From NCBI GenBank assembly GCA_963791805.1, contig CAWBTU010000004.1:434001-498000 (forward strand): 64,000 nucleotides of DNA, read 5' to 3'. This DNA comes from JACMJL01 sp963791805. Its GTDB lineage: Bacteria; Bacillota; Clostridia; Clostridiales; Clostridiaceae. Under the pieces are notes generated by a model. That model worked only from the letters and a program-made list of their open reading frames with translations. It did not search any database and was not told the origin of the DNA. Positions 27,610 through 36,151 of this stretch are shown one piece after another. Position 1 is the first letter of the stretch, and every line of letters begins with the position of its first letter. The position numbers were made by a program, and so were the translations under genes.

Positions 27610-29124
27610 TCACCCTCTTCTTTTGATAACAGGCCTATATCCCATTACTTCTTCAAAAAAACTTACTCCTTTATAAAAACTCCATTCTTCAAGTAACGTT
27701 TCCTCATTAGTACTGAACTTAAATATTATTTCCTTGCTACTTATAGAAATTTCAAATTTTTTTATTTTTTGCTTGTGTGAAACATCTAGTGCTTCAGCTA
27801 ATTTTAGTATTGCTGAAAGTTTGGCTATTTTTAGTTTATCTTTGTAATGAAATTCACCATAACTTTCATGCTTGCCATCAGTACTATTTTCACTATGGAA
27901 TCTTGCAATATTTGCAATTAAATTCATTTCTCTATCTGAAAGGCCCATTATGCTCTCATTTTTAATAATGGTGTAACTATGCATCTCATAATTGTTAATA
28001 TTAATGTACAATCCTGTGTCATGTAAAACAGCAGCTATTCTTAGATATATTCTCTCTCTATCACCCATTCTATGAGCCTTCCAAGTACTATCAAAAATAA
28101 ATAAGGCTAAATCTTCAACATATGCTGAATGTTTCTCATCAACTTTATATTTTTTTGCTATATTCCAAATAACACTTTCAATATTATTTAATGAGTTTAG
28201 TTTTCTAGGTGTATCAAAACGTTGATCTACCATATTAGCTAATAATCCATGTCTTAAGGAAACAGTGGGGATGTAAATTCCTTCAGCTTTAGTCATATTT
28301 AAAAATGCATGAAAAATAATAACTGATGGAAGCAAGAGCTCTTCCCTTTCTCGTGAAAGATTATATTGCTGCTTAATACTATCATCTGCTGTTCCCTTTA
28401 TTGAGGAATACACCTGTTTAAAATCTGATTTACTAATATAATCTTTTCCTAAAAAACTTAATTCTCCACCTAATCCTATAAAATTCTTTAACTCTAGTTT
28501 TTTTATAATAGGTTTCAACATGTATATTTTACTTTCAACAAACTCCTCTAATACTGTTGGAAAATCCAAAGTTAATCTCTCTAAATCCGAGAGCATTTCC
28601 AATAGCCTTAAAGCTCCAACTTTAATATTTTGCGTAAAATTCAATTTTCCCTGTTGATATACAGATATCTCTACTCCACCAGATCCTATATCTACTATTA
28701 ACGCACCTTCATCATATATTTTTTTAATATCTATTAAATTTTCTTCTAGCACTTTATATGTGTAGAATCTTTCTTCTGCACTACTAATAATATCTACTAC
28801 TAGCCCAGTTCTTATTCTTATTTGTTCAAGTACAAATTGGCGGTTTTGAGCTTCTCTTATACCACTAGTAGACACTGCATGATAACTTTTAATCTTGTAA
28901 TCATCTATCAGATTAGTAAAACCTTTTAATATATCAGAAACTTCATAGATAGTTTCAACTTCGATCCTTCCTGAAGAAAAAGTATCTCTTCCAATGTCAG
29001 TGGGTTTTATTAATTCCTCTAAAGTTTCAACTTTTCCATCCTTAGTTATTTGAGCAATTACCATCCTAATTGAATTTGACCCTACATCAATAGCAGCAAC
29101 GGTTTCAGTCCCATCTTTTCTCAT
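27610..29124 (-). CDS. ppx: Exopolyphosphatase, Ppx/GppA family with C-terminal HD domain
   Basis: Releases phosphate from polyphosphate ends; related enzymes also hydrolyse pppGpp. The 504-aa protein begins with the actin-fold phosphate loop AAIDVGSNSIRMVIA, then STSGIREAQNRQ, the catalytic-Glu segment ISSAEERFYTYK and the second phosphate loop GALIVDIGSGGVEIS. Residues about 310-504 form an HD-type C-terminal domain (IAAVLHDTGLYIN, MGLSDREMNLIANIARFHS), giving the long Ppx form. It is first in the ppx-ppk1 unit. ATG at 29124 with AAGGTGG. Divergent from a second, shorter Ppx/GppA gene 189 bp away. Confidence 0.9.
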   Translation of the reverse strand: MRKDGTETVAAIDVGSNSIRMVIAQITKDGKVETLEELIKPTDIGRDTFSSGRIEVETIYEVSDILKGFTNLIDDYKIKSYHAVSTSGIREAQNRQFVLEQIRIRTGLVVDIISSAEERFYTYKVLEENLIDIKKIYDEGALIVDIGSGGVEISVYQQGKLNFTQNIKVGALRLLEMLSDLERLTLDFPTVLEEFVESKIYMLKPIIKKLELKNFIGLGGELSFLGKDYISKSDFKQVYSSIKGTADDSIKQQYNLSREREELLLPSVIIFHAFLNMTKAEGIYIPTVSLRHGLLANMVDQRFDTPRKLNSLNNIESVIWNIAKKYKVDEKHSAYVEDLALFIFDSTWKAHRMGDRERIYLRIAAVLHDTGLYININNYEMHSYTIIKNESIMGLSDREMNLIANIARFHSENSTDGKHESYGEFHYKDKLKIAKLSAILKLAEALDVSHKQKIKKFEISISSKEIIFKFSTNEETLLEEWSFYKGVSFFEEVMGYRPVIKRRG

Positions 29125-29313
29125 AAATTTTACTTACCACCTTCTGATTATCATTATGAATATTATATCACATTTTTCTTTCCTCAATAACAAAAAAAGA
29201 CTTCATTATCTTGTATTTGACATTTCCTTTTGTACATAAAAATGAAATTCTCATTGTAATAAAATTCCACAGTCTGCTATACTATAAATAGTGAATTGAA
29301 AGGGAGTATCCTT

Positions 29314-30240
29314 ATGAAAAAAATAGGCATTATAGATATTGGTTCAAACTCTGTTCGATTAGTTGTTGTTAACATTAATTTCAAAGATGACTATGAAATA
29401 ATAGATGAAATAAAAGAATCAGTACGTCTTGGAAATGATTGTGATGAACTTATGAATCTTTCAGAAAATAAAATCAATACAGCAATTTCTACTTTGAAAA
29501 TTTTTAAGAATGTTTGTGACGCCTTAGAGGTAGAAGACATAGTAGCTGTCGCAACTGAAGCAGTTAGACGAGCTCCTAATAAAGATTTCTTTGTTCAAAC
29601 TGTATTAGTGGAAACAGGTATTAGTGTAAGGGTATTAACTGGTGAAGAAGAAGCTTACTACGACTTTTTAAGTGTAAAAAGCAGTATTGAAGAAAGTAGT
29701 GGCTTAATCATTGATATTGGAGGCTGTAGTACTGAGTTTATTCATATGGAAGAAAAAGAACTAGTGGAAAAATTGAGTATTCCCTTCGGAGCATTAAACA
29801 TTACTGAAAAATTTCACACGAGCAATGCCATCACATTTGAGCAAAAAATGGAACTAGAAGCATTTTTAGTAGACCTCTTCGATACTATCCCTTGGCTTAA
29901 GACTAAAAAGTTTAAAAGACTTATTGGAATAGGCGGTTCCTTCAGAAGTCTAGGAAATATTCATAGAAATTCTTTTAAAATGAAAAAACTAAAATTACAT
30001 AACTACAAGATGAGTAATTTTGATGTTATATGTATTAATAAGGTTGTTCAAAATAAATCTATAGAAGAAAAAAAAGCTTTGAAAGGTCTCTCTAAAGACC
30101 GTGCTGATATATTTACTGCCTCAGTTACAGAAATATCGACTTTAATTAATTACTGTAATATTAATGAAGTTATTGTTAGCACACATGGATTAAGGGAGGG
30201 ACTTATTCATGAATATATGGTACAATATTTCTTAAATTAA
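29314..30240 (+). CDS. Second Ppx/GppA-family phosphatase, short form
   Basis: A 308-aa protein with the two-lobed actin-like Ppx/GppA core only: phosphate loop 1 IIDIGSNSVRLVVVN, ATEAVRRAPNKD, the catalytic-Glu motif VLTGEEEAYYDF, phosphate loop 2 GLIIDIGGCSTEFI, and SVRLGNDC. The HD domain of the neighbouring long paralogue is absent. Members of this short group act on polyphosphate or on pppGpp; sequence does not decide. ATG at 29314 has AAAGGGAG upstream; an in-frame TTG six codons earlier is less likely. It is followed 34 nt later by proB and proA on the same strand, so a polyphosphate or (p)ppGpp enzyme seems to be expressed with proline synthesis. Confidence 0.85.
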   Translation: MKKIGIIDIGSNSVRLVVVNINFKDDYEIIDEIKESVRLGNDCDELMNLSENKINTAISTLKIFKNVCDALEVEDIVAVATEAVRRAPNKDFFVQTVLVETGISVRVLTGEEEAYYDFLSVKSSIEESSGLIIDIGGCSTEFIHMEEKELVEKLSIPFGALNITEKFHTSNAITFEQKMELEAFLVDLFDTIPWLKTKKFKRLIGIGGSFRSLGNIHRNSFKMKKLKLHNYKMSNFDVICINKVVQNKSIEEKKALKGLSKDRADIFTASVTEISTLINYCNINEVIVSTHGLREGLIHEYMVQYFLN

Positions 30241-30274
30241 TTGTAATACTTTTATTGGTCTAGGAGGAAATTAG

Positions 30275-31078
30275 ATGAATTCAAATTCTCATAATAGAAT
30301 AACCCATCTTAGTAATATAAATAGAATAGTTGTTAAAGTAGGTTCATCAACCTTAACCTACCCCAGCGGTCTTCTAAATTTTAAAAGAATTGAAAACATA
30401 GTAAGACAATTATCTGATCTTAGAAATAGCGGAAAAGAAATAATTCTAGTTTCTTCTGGTGCAGGAGCTGCGGGACTTGGCAAGCTTGGATTAAGATCCA
30501 AGCCGAAAACTATTCCCGAAAAACAAGCTGTTGCAGCTATCGGACAGGGTATTTTAGTTCATATGTACGAAAAACTTTTCTCTGAATATGGACAAATTGC
30601 TGCTCAAATATTGCTCACAAAAGAAGATTTAATTGATGAAGAAAGACTGAATCATCTAAGAAATGCATATTTTTCACTTCTTAATTATGGTGGAATACCT
30701 ATAATTAATGAAAATGATGCAATTGCAGTAGATGAGCTTAAATTTGGAGATAACGATACACTCTCTGCTATGGTTGCAAAAGCATTCGATGCAGATTTAT
30801 TAATAATCCTTTCAGATATAGACGGTCTTTTTGATTCAGATCCTACTACTAATAAAGATGCAAAACTCATTAATTGGGTTGAAAAAATAGATAACACTAT
30901 TGAAAACTTCGCTGAAGATACTAAGACAAATCTTGGTACCGGTGGAATGAGCACCAAAATTTCTGCTGCAAAAATTGCTACAACAGCAGGTATTTCAATG
31001 ATAATTGCAAACGGGAGTTACCCGAATGTCTTAAATAATTTGCTAGAAGGAGAGGAAATTGGGACTTGGTTTGAATAA
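30275..31078 (+). CDS. proB: Glutamate 5-kinase
   Basis: First step of proline synthesis: ATP-dependent phosphorylation of glutamate to gamma-glutamyl phosphate. The 267-aa protein is an amino-acid-kinase fold: RIVVKVGSSTLTYP near residue 20, VSSGAGAAGLGKLGL (usually SSGAIAAG; here Gly for Ile), NENDAIAVDELKFGDND, ILSDIDGLFDSDP and GTGGMSTKISAA. It lacks the C-terminal PUA domain of the E. coli enzyme, as do many Firmicute ProB proteins, which can affect proline feedback. ATG at 30275 with TAGGAGG. proA follows after a 204-nt gap that contains a family-1 repeat. Confidence 0.93.
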   Translation: MNSNSHNRITHLSNINRIVVKVGSSTLTYPSGLLNFKRIENIVRQLSDLRNSGKEIILVSSGAGAAGLGKLGLRSKPKTIPEKQAVAAIGQGILVHMYEKLFSEYGQIAAQILLTKEDLIDEERLNHLRNAYFSLLNYGGIPIINENDAIAVDELKFGDNDTLSAMVAKAFDADLLIILSDIDGLFDSDPTTNKDAKLINWVEKIDNTIENFAEDTKTNLGTGGMSTKISAAKIATTAGISMIIANGSYPNVLNNLLEGEEIGTWFE

Positions 31079-31091
31079 TTGACAATTGGTT

Positions 31092-31190
31092 TAAGATAAC
31101 CCGTGACATCCCTCAACTACAAAGTCCATCTTAAGATAGAGGGGTGTCACGCCTCAACAGATAAATCAGAGGGGTGTCACGCTCCGACAA
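31092..31190 (-). repeat. Family-1 hairpin repeat, copy C2, with a duplicated arm
   Basis: On the plus strand one arm, GTGACATCCCTC (31103-31114), can pair with either of two identical copies of GAGGGGTGTCAC (31139-31150 and 31169-31180). The outer stem is GTGACA/TGTCAC where other copies have GGGACA/TGTCCC, a paired change. It lies between proB and proA and would be transcribed with them. Confidence 0.7.
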
Positions 31191-31282
31191 TACAAATTAA
31201 TTGACTTATACCACCTCAATTAAATAAACCAAGCTGAAATGGCGTCACTTATTAACAATTCAAAACAAAAGGAGTGAATAAT

Positions 31283-32542
31283 ATGGAACAAAATATACAA
31301 GACTATATGCAGGAAATTGGAAAAAAGGCTAAAGAGGCATCAAGATTGCTTGCAAATGCTGGAACGGAAAATAAAAATAATGCATTAAATCTTATGGCCG
31401 ATAAACTTATTTCTGATAGCACTAAAATTATATTAGCAAATGAAAAGGATGTAGCACGTGCCAAGGAGCGTGGAACCTCTGCACCACTTGTAGACCGATT
31501 AGTTTTAACTGAAAAAAGAATTCTTGATATGGCTACTGCTTTGAGAGATATATCAGCTTTGAAGGATCCAATTAATGATGTTCTTCAAATGAAACATATG
31601 CCAAATAATCTACAAATAGGTCAAGTAAGGGTTCCACTGGGTGTTATCGGAATAATTTATGAATCAAGGCCTAATGTTACTGCAGATGCTTCAGCTCTTT
31701 GTTTAAAATCTGGTAATGCAGTAATTCTTAGAGGTGGTTCAGATGCAATTAACTCAAATATAGAAATTACTAAATCATTGAAATCTGCACTAGTAGAAAG
31801 CGGTCTGCCAGGTGATGCTATTCAATTGATAGAAACTACTGATAGAAACGCTGTTGATGTAATGATGAAGCTAAATAAATATATAGATGTTCTTATTCCT
31901 AGAGGCGGCGCATCTTTAATAAATAATGTAGTAAATAATTCTACTGTTCCCGTTATTGAAACTGGTACTGGTAATTGTCATGTATTTGTAGATGAATCTG
32001 CAGATTTTAAAATGGCTGAAGATATTATTATCAACTCTAAAACACAGAGGCCTGGTGTTTGCAATGCTATGGAGACATTATTAGTACATGAAAAAATCGC
32101 TTCTAAATTTCTACCATCTTTAAGTGATAAACTAACTTCTTTAGGGGTTGAGCTTAGGGGTTGCCAATTAACTCAAAACATTCTTAAAGATGCGAAACCT
32201 GCTACTGAAGCTGATTGGGAAACTGAATACCTTGACTTAATTCTAGCAGTTAAAGTAGTGCCTTCCTTAGATGATGCTATAGACCATATATACAAATACA
32301 GTACTAAACATTCTGAAGCCATACTTACTAATAATTATACTAATTCTCAGCGCTTTCTAAAGGAAGTTGATGCTGCTGCAGTTTATGTTAATGCATCTAC
32401 TCGATTTACAGATGGAAGTGTGTTTGGCTTTGGAGGAGAAATTGGAATCAGTACTCAAAAGCTTCATGCTAGAGGACCTATGGGAATAAATGAATTGACT
32501 ACTACTAAATATATTATTTATGGTGAGGGACAGATTAGATAA
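31283..32542 (+). CDS. proA: Gamma-glutamyl phosphate reductase
   Basis: Second step of proline synthesis: NADPH-dependent reduction of gamma-glutamyl phosphate to glutamate 5-semialdehyde. The 419-aa protein shows the ALDH-like fold with VPLGVIGIIYESRPNVTADA near residue 105, SGNAVILRGGSDAINSN, PRGGASLIN, the catalytic Cys in TQRPGVCNAMETLLVH, and FGFGGEIGISTQKLHARGPM at the end. ATG at 31283 after AAAAGGAGTG; a GTG three codons upstream overlaps that site. Together with proB it gives the pathway to glutamate semialdehyde; proC is not in the window. A long palindrome follows. Confidence 0.95.
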   Translation: MEQNIQDYMQEIGKKAKEASRLLANAGTENKNNALNLMADKLISDSTKIILANEKDVARAKERGTSAPLVDRLVLTEKRILDMATALRDISALKDPINDVLQMKHMPNNLQIGQVRVPLGVIGIIYESRPNVTADASALCLKSGNAVILRGGSDAINSNIEITKSLKSALVESGLPGDAIQLIETTDRNAVDVMMKLNKYIDVLIPRGGASLINNVVNNSTVPVIETGTGNCHVFVDESADFKMAEDIIINSKTQRPGVCNAMETLLVHEKIASKFLPSLSDKLTSLGVELRGCQLTQNILKDAKPATEADWETEYLDLILAVKVVPSLDDAIDHIYKYSTKHSEAILTNNYTNSQRFLKEVDAAAVYVNASTRFTDGSVFGFGGEIGISTQKLHARGPMGINELTTTKYIIYGEGQIR

Positions 32543-32556
32543 AGTTAAAATTAATC

Positions 32557-32785
32557 ATTATAAAAGTATAGAAACAACAGGATATTTTCCGCTTAGAGAA
32601 CGTTCGCTATACCAAGAAAGACTAAGTAATTAAATTTAAAAATTGCTACACCCTCAAAACTCGCTAACGCTCAAACATTGATGGTGCTTAACGCAATTTT
32701 TAAATTTAATTACAAAGTCTTTCTAAAGGTTCGCTCAAACTATCTCTAATCAGAAAATATCCTATTGTTTCTTAGTTTTTATAAT
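32557..32785 (-). repeat. Family-2 long palindromic element, copy A
   Basis: An imperfect palindrome of about 229 bp. Outer arms GAAACAACAGGATATTTTC and GAAAATATCCTATTGTTTC, then AGAGA/TCTCT, AGAAAGACT/AGTCTTTCT and the inner arm TAATTAAATTTAAAAATTGC with its complement, around a loop containing CTCAAAACTCGCTAACGCTC. The second copy (56885-57083, opposite orientation) shares loop and AGAAAGACT but has different, again self-matching arms. It lies between the convergent 3' ends of proA and the PPK2 gene. Confidence 0.75.
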
Positions 32786-32840
32786 TTTATAGTATAGGTT
32801 ATAAAATTTAGAATTCATCGACTGAAATTTTTTTTATTTT

Positions 32841-34325
32841 CTAAAGTTTGCTTTCAACCGCATCAATTACTGTTTTTAATGCTTTTAGTCTTGCATAGTA
32901 TTTGTCATTTGCTTCAACAATTGTCCAGGGTGCGAAGGTTGTACTAGTTCTAAAAAGCATCTCATTTGCAGATTCTTGGTACTTGTCCCACTTTTCTCTA
33001 TTTCTCCAGTCTTCTTCAGTTATCTTCCAATTTTTAGCTGCTATTTCTTCTCTTTCATTAAATCTTCTTAGTTGCTCATCCTTATCAATGTGCATCCAAA
33101 ACTTAACAAGTACAACGCCAAAATTAGTAAGCTGTTTTTCCATATCGTTAATTTCTTTATAGGCTCTTCTCCATTCTTCCTCAGTACAAAACCCCTCTAT
33201 TTTTTCTACTAAGACTCGTCCATACCAAGTTCTATCAAAGATTTCTATATGGCCTGCTTTAGGTAACTTGTTCCAAAACCTCCAAAGATAATGGTGTGCT
33301 TTTTCTAAATCTGTAGGAGGTCCCACAGGTGATACTTCATATCCTCTAGGATCAAGGTTTTGAGCTATTCTTCTTATATTGCCACCCTTTCCAGCTGCAT
33401 CCCAACCTTCATAACATATAATTACTGGAATTCTCTTAATATAAATTTCGTGTTCAAGTTCCCTCATTCGCTTTTGATATTCTTTTAATTTAGCTTTATA
33501 TTCTATTTTATCAACTGCTTTTGATAAATCAACAGTTTCTAAGGTTGTTGTATTCATTATGGATTTATCAAATATCAGTTTACTGTCAACCTTTGGCTTT
33601 TCTCTTCTATCACTTATCTCTCTAATTTTTTCTTCGAGGGCATTAATAACCGTAGTAAATACTTTAATGGTAGCAAATTTATTATCTGTAGCTTCCACAA
33701 CAGTCCATGGTGCATAACTTCTATCTGTTTCTTCAATCATCTCATTGATTATATTAATATAATCTTCATACTGATTATTATGTTTTTTGTCTTCCTTAGT
33801 AACTCTCCAGGAAGTAGCCTTATTGCTTTCTAGTTCTGCAAATCTTTTACTTTGCTCTTTTTTACTAATGTGAAGATAAAATTTCAGTATAATATTTCCA
33901 TCATCTGCAAGAGTTTTTTCAAATGAGTTTATATCTTCAAAAATAGAATTTAGTTCTTCTCCTTTTATATCATTGTCCATTCTTTCAACCAATGTTCGCC
34001 TATACCAACTTTTATCAAAGATTGCAATTCTGCCTCTTTCAGGAGTCCTTACCCAATATTTCCATAGAAATGGTTTCAATTTTTCTTCTTCTGAAAGGTA
34101 ATTTGTAGTATATACATTAAATCCTCTAGGGTCTAGGGGTAAAATAAGTTTATTAATCAAAGTTCCTTTACCTGATGCACCCCATCCTTCAACAACAATT
34201 ATAACTGGTATTTTAAGCTCTCTAACTTTTCTTTCTAGGGATGATAGCTTTAACTGAAGGTCCTCCATAATTATTTTATACTCTTCTTTAGTAATTTTTT
34301 TAGTTAAATCTAATTTCTCTAACAT
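32841..34325 (-). CDS. pap: Polyphosphate:AMP phosphotransferase, double PPK2-domain type
   Basis: Uses polyphosphate to phosphorylate nucleotides (typically AMP to ADP). At 494 aa it has two tandem PPK2 domains, each with Walker A, an aspartate-rich lid and Walker B. In domain 1 the P-loop is VEGWGASGKGTLI (about 47) with LDPRGFNVY and FDKSWYRRTLVERM; in domain 2 it is YEGWDAAGKGGNIRRI (about 308) with LDPRGYEVSP and FDRTWYGRVLVEK. In the first P-loop Ala-Ser replaces the Asp-Ala of the second, so domain 2 is the likely catalytic one, as proposed for class II double-domain PPK2s. ATG at 34325 with GGGGGA. It sits about 5 kb from ppk1-ppx on the same strand, completing a set for making, breaking and using polyphosphate. 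Confidence 0.9.
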   Translation of the reverse strand: MLEKLDLTKKITKEEYKIIMEDLQLKLSSLERKVRELKIPVIIVVEGWGASGKGTLINKLILPLDPRGFNVYTTNYLSEEEKLKPFLWKYWVRTPERGRIAIFDKSWYRRTLVERMDNDIKGEELNSIFEDINSFEKTLADDGNIILKFYLHISKKEQSKRFAELESNKATSWRVTKEDKKHNNQYEDYINIINEMIEETDRSYAPWTVVEATDNKFATIKVFTTVINALEEKIREISDRREKPKVDSKLIFDKSIMNTTTLETVDLSKAVDKIEYKAKLKEYQKRMRELEHEIYIKRIPVIICYEGWDAAGKGGNIRRIAQNLDPRGYEVSPVGPPTDLEKAHHYLWRFWNKLPKAGHIEIFDRTWYGRVLVEKIEGFCTEEEWRRAYKEINDMEKQLTNFGVVLVKFWMHIDKDEQLRRFNEREEIAAKNWKITEEDWRNREKWDKYQESANEMLFRTSTTFAPWTIVEANDKYYARLKALKTVIDAVESKL

Positions 34326-34471
34326 TAAAATTCCCCCAATTTATACTGTATTTGTTTTAAATTTGCTTTAATAAAGTTTTTGATAAAAAATTAGGTTCAA
34401 TAAAAATTTTGCGAAATTAATAGAGAATTTACTAATGCATATCACATACATAAATTTTTGAAAGGAAAATA

Positions 34472-34512
34472 AAAAATAAAACAAATCAACAATGAAAATT
34501 TGTTTTATTTTT
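34472..34512 (-). terminator. Terminator after the small 34551-34739 gene
   Basis: AAAATAAAACAAAT and ATTTGTTTTATTTT form a long A/T stem around an 11-nt loop, with T residues on the minus strand. Confidence 0.6.
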
Positions 34513-34550
34513 ATAATAGCATATTAATTTATCACTTAATAGGTTAAGAT

Positions 34551-34739
34551 TTAGGTCAAATTTTTAGTAATTATCTCTTTACTAATTATATGTTCTATTG
34601 TTCCTTCTTCTTTTTCAATATCATCAAAATTATTTTCTCTTAGTGGAATATCCACGAACTTTTCTTTAATTGCTTCATTAAGAAAGTTACTATTCAAATC
34701 ACCTAAATCAATGTTGTTTTGAATTTTATTTTTCCCCAT
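34551..34739 (-). CDS. Small acidic hypothetical protein
   Basis: Not recognised. A 62-aa acidic protein (MGKNKIQNNIDLGDLNSNFL...) without cysteines, signal peptide or membrane segment. It is likely real because ATG at 34739 has GAAGGTG about 6 nt upstream and a terminator follows the stop by 40 nt. It may be a small, partly disordered regulatory protein. Divergent from YajQ. Confidence 0.5.
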   Translation of the reverse strand: MGKNKIQNNIDLGDLNSNFLNEAIKEKFVDIPLRENNFDDIEKEEGTIEHIISKEIITKNLT

Positions 34740-34892
34740 TTTTTCACCTTCTTCCTTAATAATAGTAGTTTTTGACTTTCCTCCTAATTTTATTCACCTA
34801 TTTTCCCATCAAATTCAATTGACCTTTGATTTAGTCTTGAAAATTATATAGTTTTCTATTAAGATGATTAAAGAAGGTAAAGGAGTGATAAT

Positions 34893-35384
34893 ATGGCAAA
34901 TTCATATTCTTTTGATGTTGTATCTGAAGTAGATATGCAAGAAGTAGATAATGCGATTAATCAAGCATTAAAAGAAATCAGTACTAGGTACGATTTTAAA
35001 GGTCGTAAAGCTGAAATAACTTTAAAAGATGAAGAAATTAAAATTGTTGGTGAAGATGAATTTATAGTAAATTCGATTATTGAAGTTTTAAAAGTAAAAT
35101 TTGTTAAAAGAGGAATTTCAGTTAAAGCCTTAGATTTTGGTAAAATAGAAACTGGTACTCTTGGCTCAGCAAGACAAACTGCAAAAATTGTTAAAGGAAT
35201 TTCTAAAGAGAAAGCTAAAGATGTAATTGCAGATATAAAAAGTTCAAAGATAAAAGTTCAGGCTCAAATAATGGATACTCAAGTTAGAATTTCAGGAAAA
35301 GACAAGGATGATCTTCAACAAACTATAGCCCTTCTAAAAGGTAAAGACTATGGTATTGAGCTCCAATTTATAAATTTCAGGTAA
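34893..35384 (+). CDS. yajQ: YajQ family nucleotide-binding protein
   Basis: A 163-aa protein of the YajQ/DUF520 family, with two ferredoxin-like domains; family members bind nucleotides and in Xanthomonas the second messenger cyclic di-GMP. The whole length is typical: SYSFDVVSEVDMQEVDNAIN at the N-terminus, STRYDFKGRKAEI, KRGISVKALDFGKIE, and the conserved ending IALLKGKDYGIELQFINFR. ATG at 34893 with AAAGGAGTG. Monocistronic, with its own terminator. Binding to cyclic di-GMP in clostridia is not proven. Confidence 0.93.
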   Translation: MANSYSFDVVSEVDMQEVDNAINQALKEISTRYDFKGRKAEITLKDEEIKIVGEDEFIVNSIIEVLKVKFVKRGISVKALDFGKIETGTLGSARQTAKIVKGISKEKAKDVIADIKSSKIKVQAQIMDTQVRISGKDKDDLQQTIALLKGKDYGIELQFINFR

Positions 35385-35400
35385 TTTTATAATTAAAAAC

Positions 35401-35438
35401 AATAGACTTTCTGGATTCAGATAGTCTATTATTTTTTC
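35401..35438 (+). terminator. Terminator after yajQ
   Basis: AATAGACT and AGTCTATT with a 14-nt loop, followed by ATTTTTT, 17 nt after the stop. Confidence 0.75.
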
Positions 35439-35582
35439 TAATATTGCCTCTTTAATTAACTAGACAATACAATTTTTCTCATTACTTAACTACAATTTCA
35501 AACTTAAAATCTCATTATATTGAAATGATTAAATATTTAGAAGTATTAGATAATTATATATTTTATTTAATAATAATGGATA

Positions 35583-35611
35583 TTGACAGTCTATAAATTT
35601 CGATGTAATAT
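35583..35611 (+). promoter_or_regulatory. Strong sigma-A promoter of a short transcript
   Basis: TTGACA (35583-35588), a 17-nt spacer, TAATAT (35606-35611). Transcription would begin near 35618 and end at the terminator 35791-35849, giving an RNA of about 230 nt without any usual-sized gene. Confidence 0.65.
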
Positions 35612-35617
35612 ATAGTT

Positions 35618-35849
35618 ATTAAATAGAAAACGAGGTGAAGAATTATATTAATACTATATTACTAAATTTTTTTTAATGGGGTGATTTCACTAAAAATATG
35701 TTCTCAATGTTTATTTTTTATAACGGAGGCTAGTCCAATGGGAACGTTTATTAAAAGGAGATAATATTGAAAATTAGCATAGTTAAAATCTGCCAGTAAA
35801 CTCGTTATCATTATTAATTGATATGAGTTTGCTGGCATTAATTTTTTTT
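35618..35849 (+). ncRNA. Predicted short transcript with a chain of tiny ORFs
   Basis: Between a strong promoter and a strong terminator lie only very short frames. ATG 35698 gives MFSMFIFYNGG, whose last codons (GGA GGC TAG) contain the GGAGG for ATG 35739 (MGTFIKRR), whose last codons contain the AAGGAG for TTG 35767 (MKISIVKICQ). The last ends inside the terminator stem. Alternatively one GTG frame from 35681 spans 27 codons. It could be a small RNA, a set of micropeptides or an attenuator. No known RNA family is recognised. Confidence 0.4.
35791..35849 (+). terminator. Strong terminator of the short transcript
   Basis: TGCCAGTAAACTC pairs with GAGTTTGCTGGCA (13 pairs, one G-T) over a 21-nt loop and is followed by eight T. 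Confidence 0.8.
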
Positions 35850-35936
35850 GCCATTCTTATTATGTCCTTTTATTTACAATATCTTCAATTTTGAATTATA
35901 TCATTATTCATCTTGCAAATATCTAAAAAAAACTAT

Positions 35937-36022
35937 TTGATATGAATGAATATTTATGATAAAATATTACCTATAAATAGCAGTTAATATATTAGTTTGC
36001 TTATATATTAACTGTTTTTATA
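35937..36022 (+). promoter_or_regulatory. Promoter and leader hairpin of the citrate synthase-aconitase operon
   Basis: TTGATA (35937) and TAAAAT (35960) with a 17-nt spacer form a sigma-A promoter. About 10 nt after the likely start point, AGTTAATATAT and ATATATTAACT (35982-36013) form an 11-bp stem followed by TTTTT. It may be a 5' stabilising hairpin or an early terminator. About 130 nt of leader remain before the start codon. Confidence 0.5.
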
Positions 36023-36151
36023 TAAATAATATGAAATTGTACACTATTAATTATTCATTTTGCAACAATAAAATACAAGATTACATTCATAATTAATGCA
36101 AGATTGAATAAAGAAAATTCATTTTACTTTCAAATTGCAAGGAGGGAGACT

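Noticed and set aside
30241..31282. T-box or proline-responsive leader for proBA
   Set aside because: No T-box sequence or specifier-like structure is present; the only structure is the family-1 repeat.
32841..34325. Calling the gene a plain PPK2 polyphosphate kinase
   Set aside because: It contains two complete PPK2 domains, typical of the polyphosphate:AMP phosphotransferase type.
35618..35849. Known riboswitch class (cyclic di-GMP, Mn, preQ1, guanidine)
   Set aside because: I could not match the conserved bases of any of these; a covariance search would be decisive.
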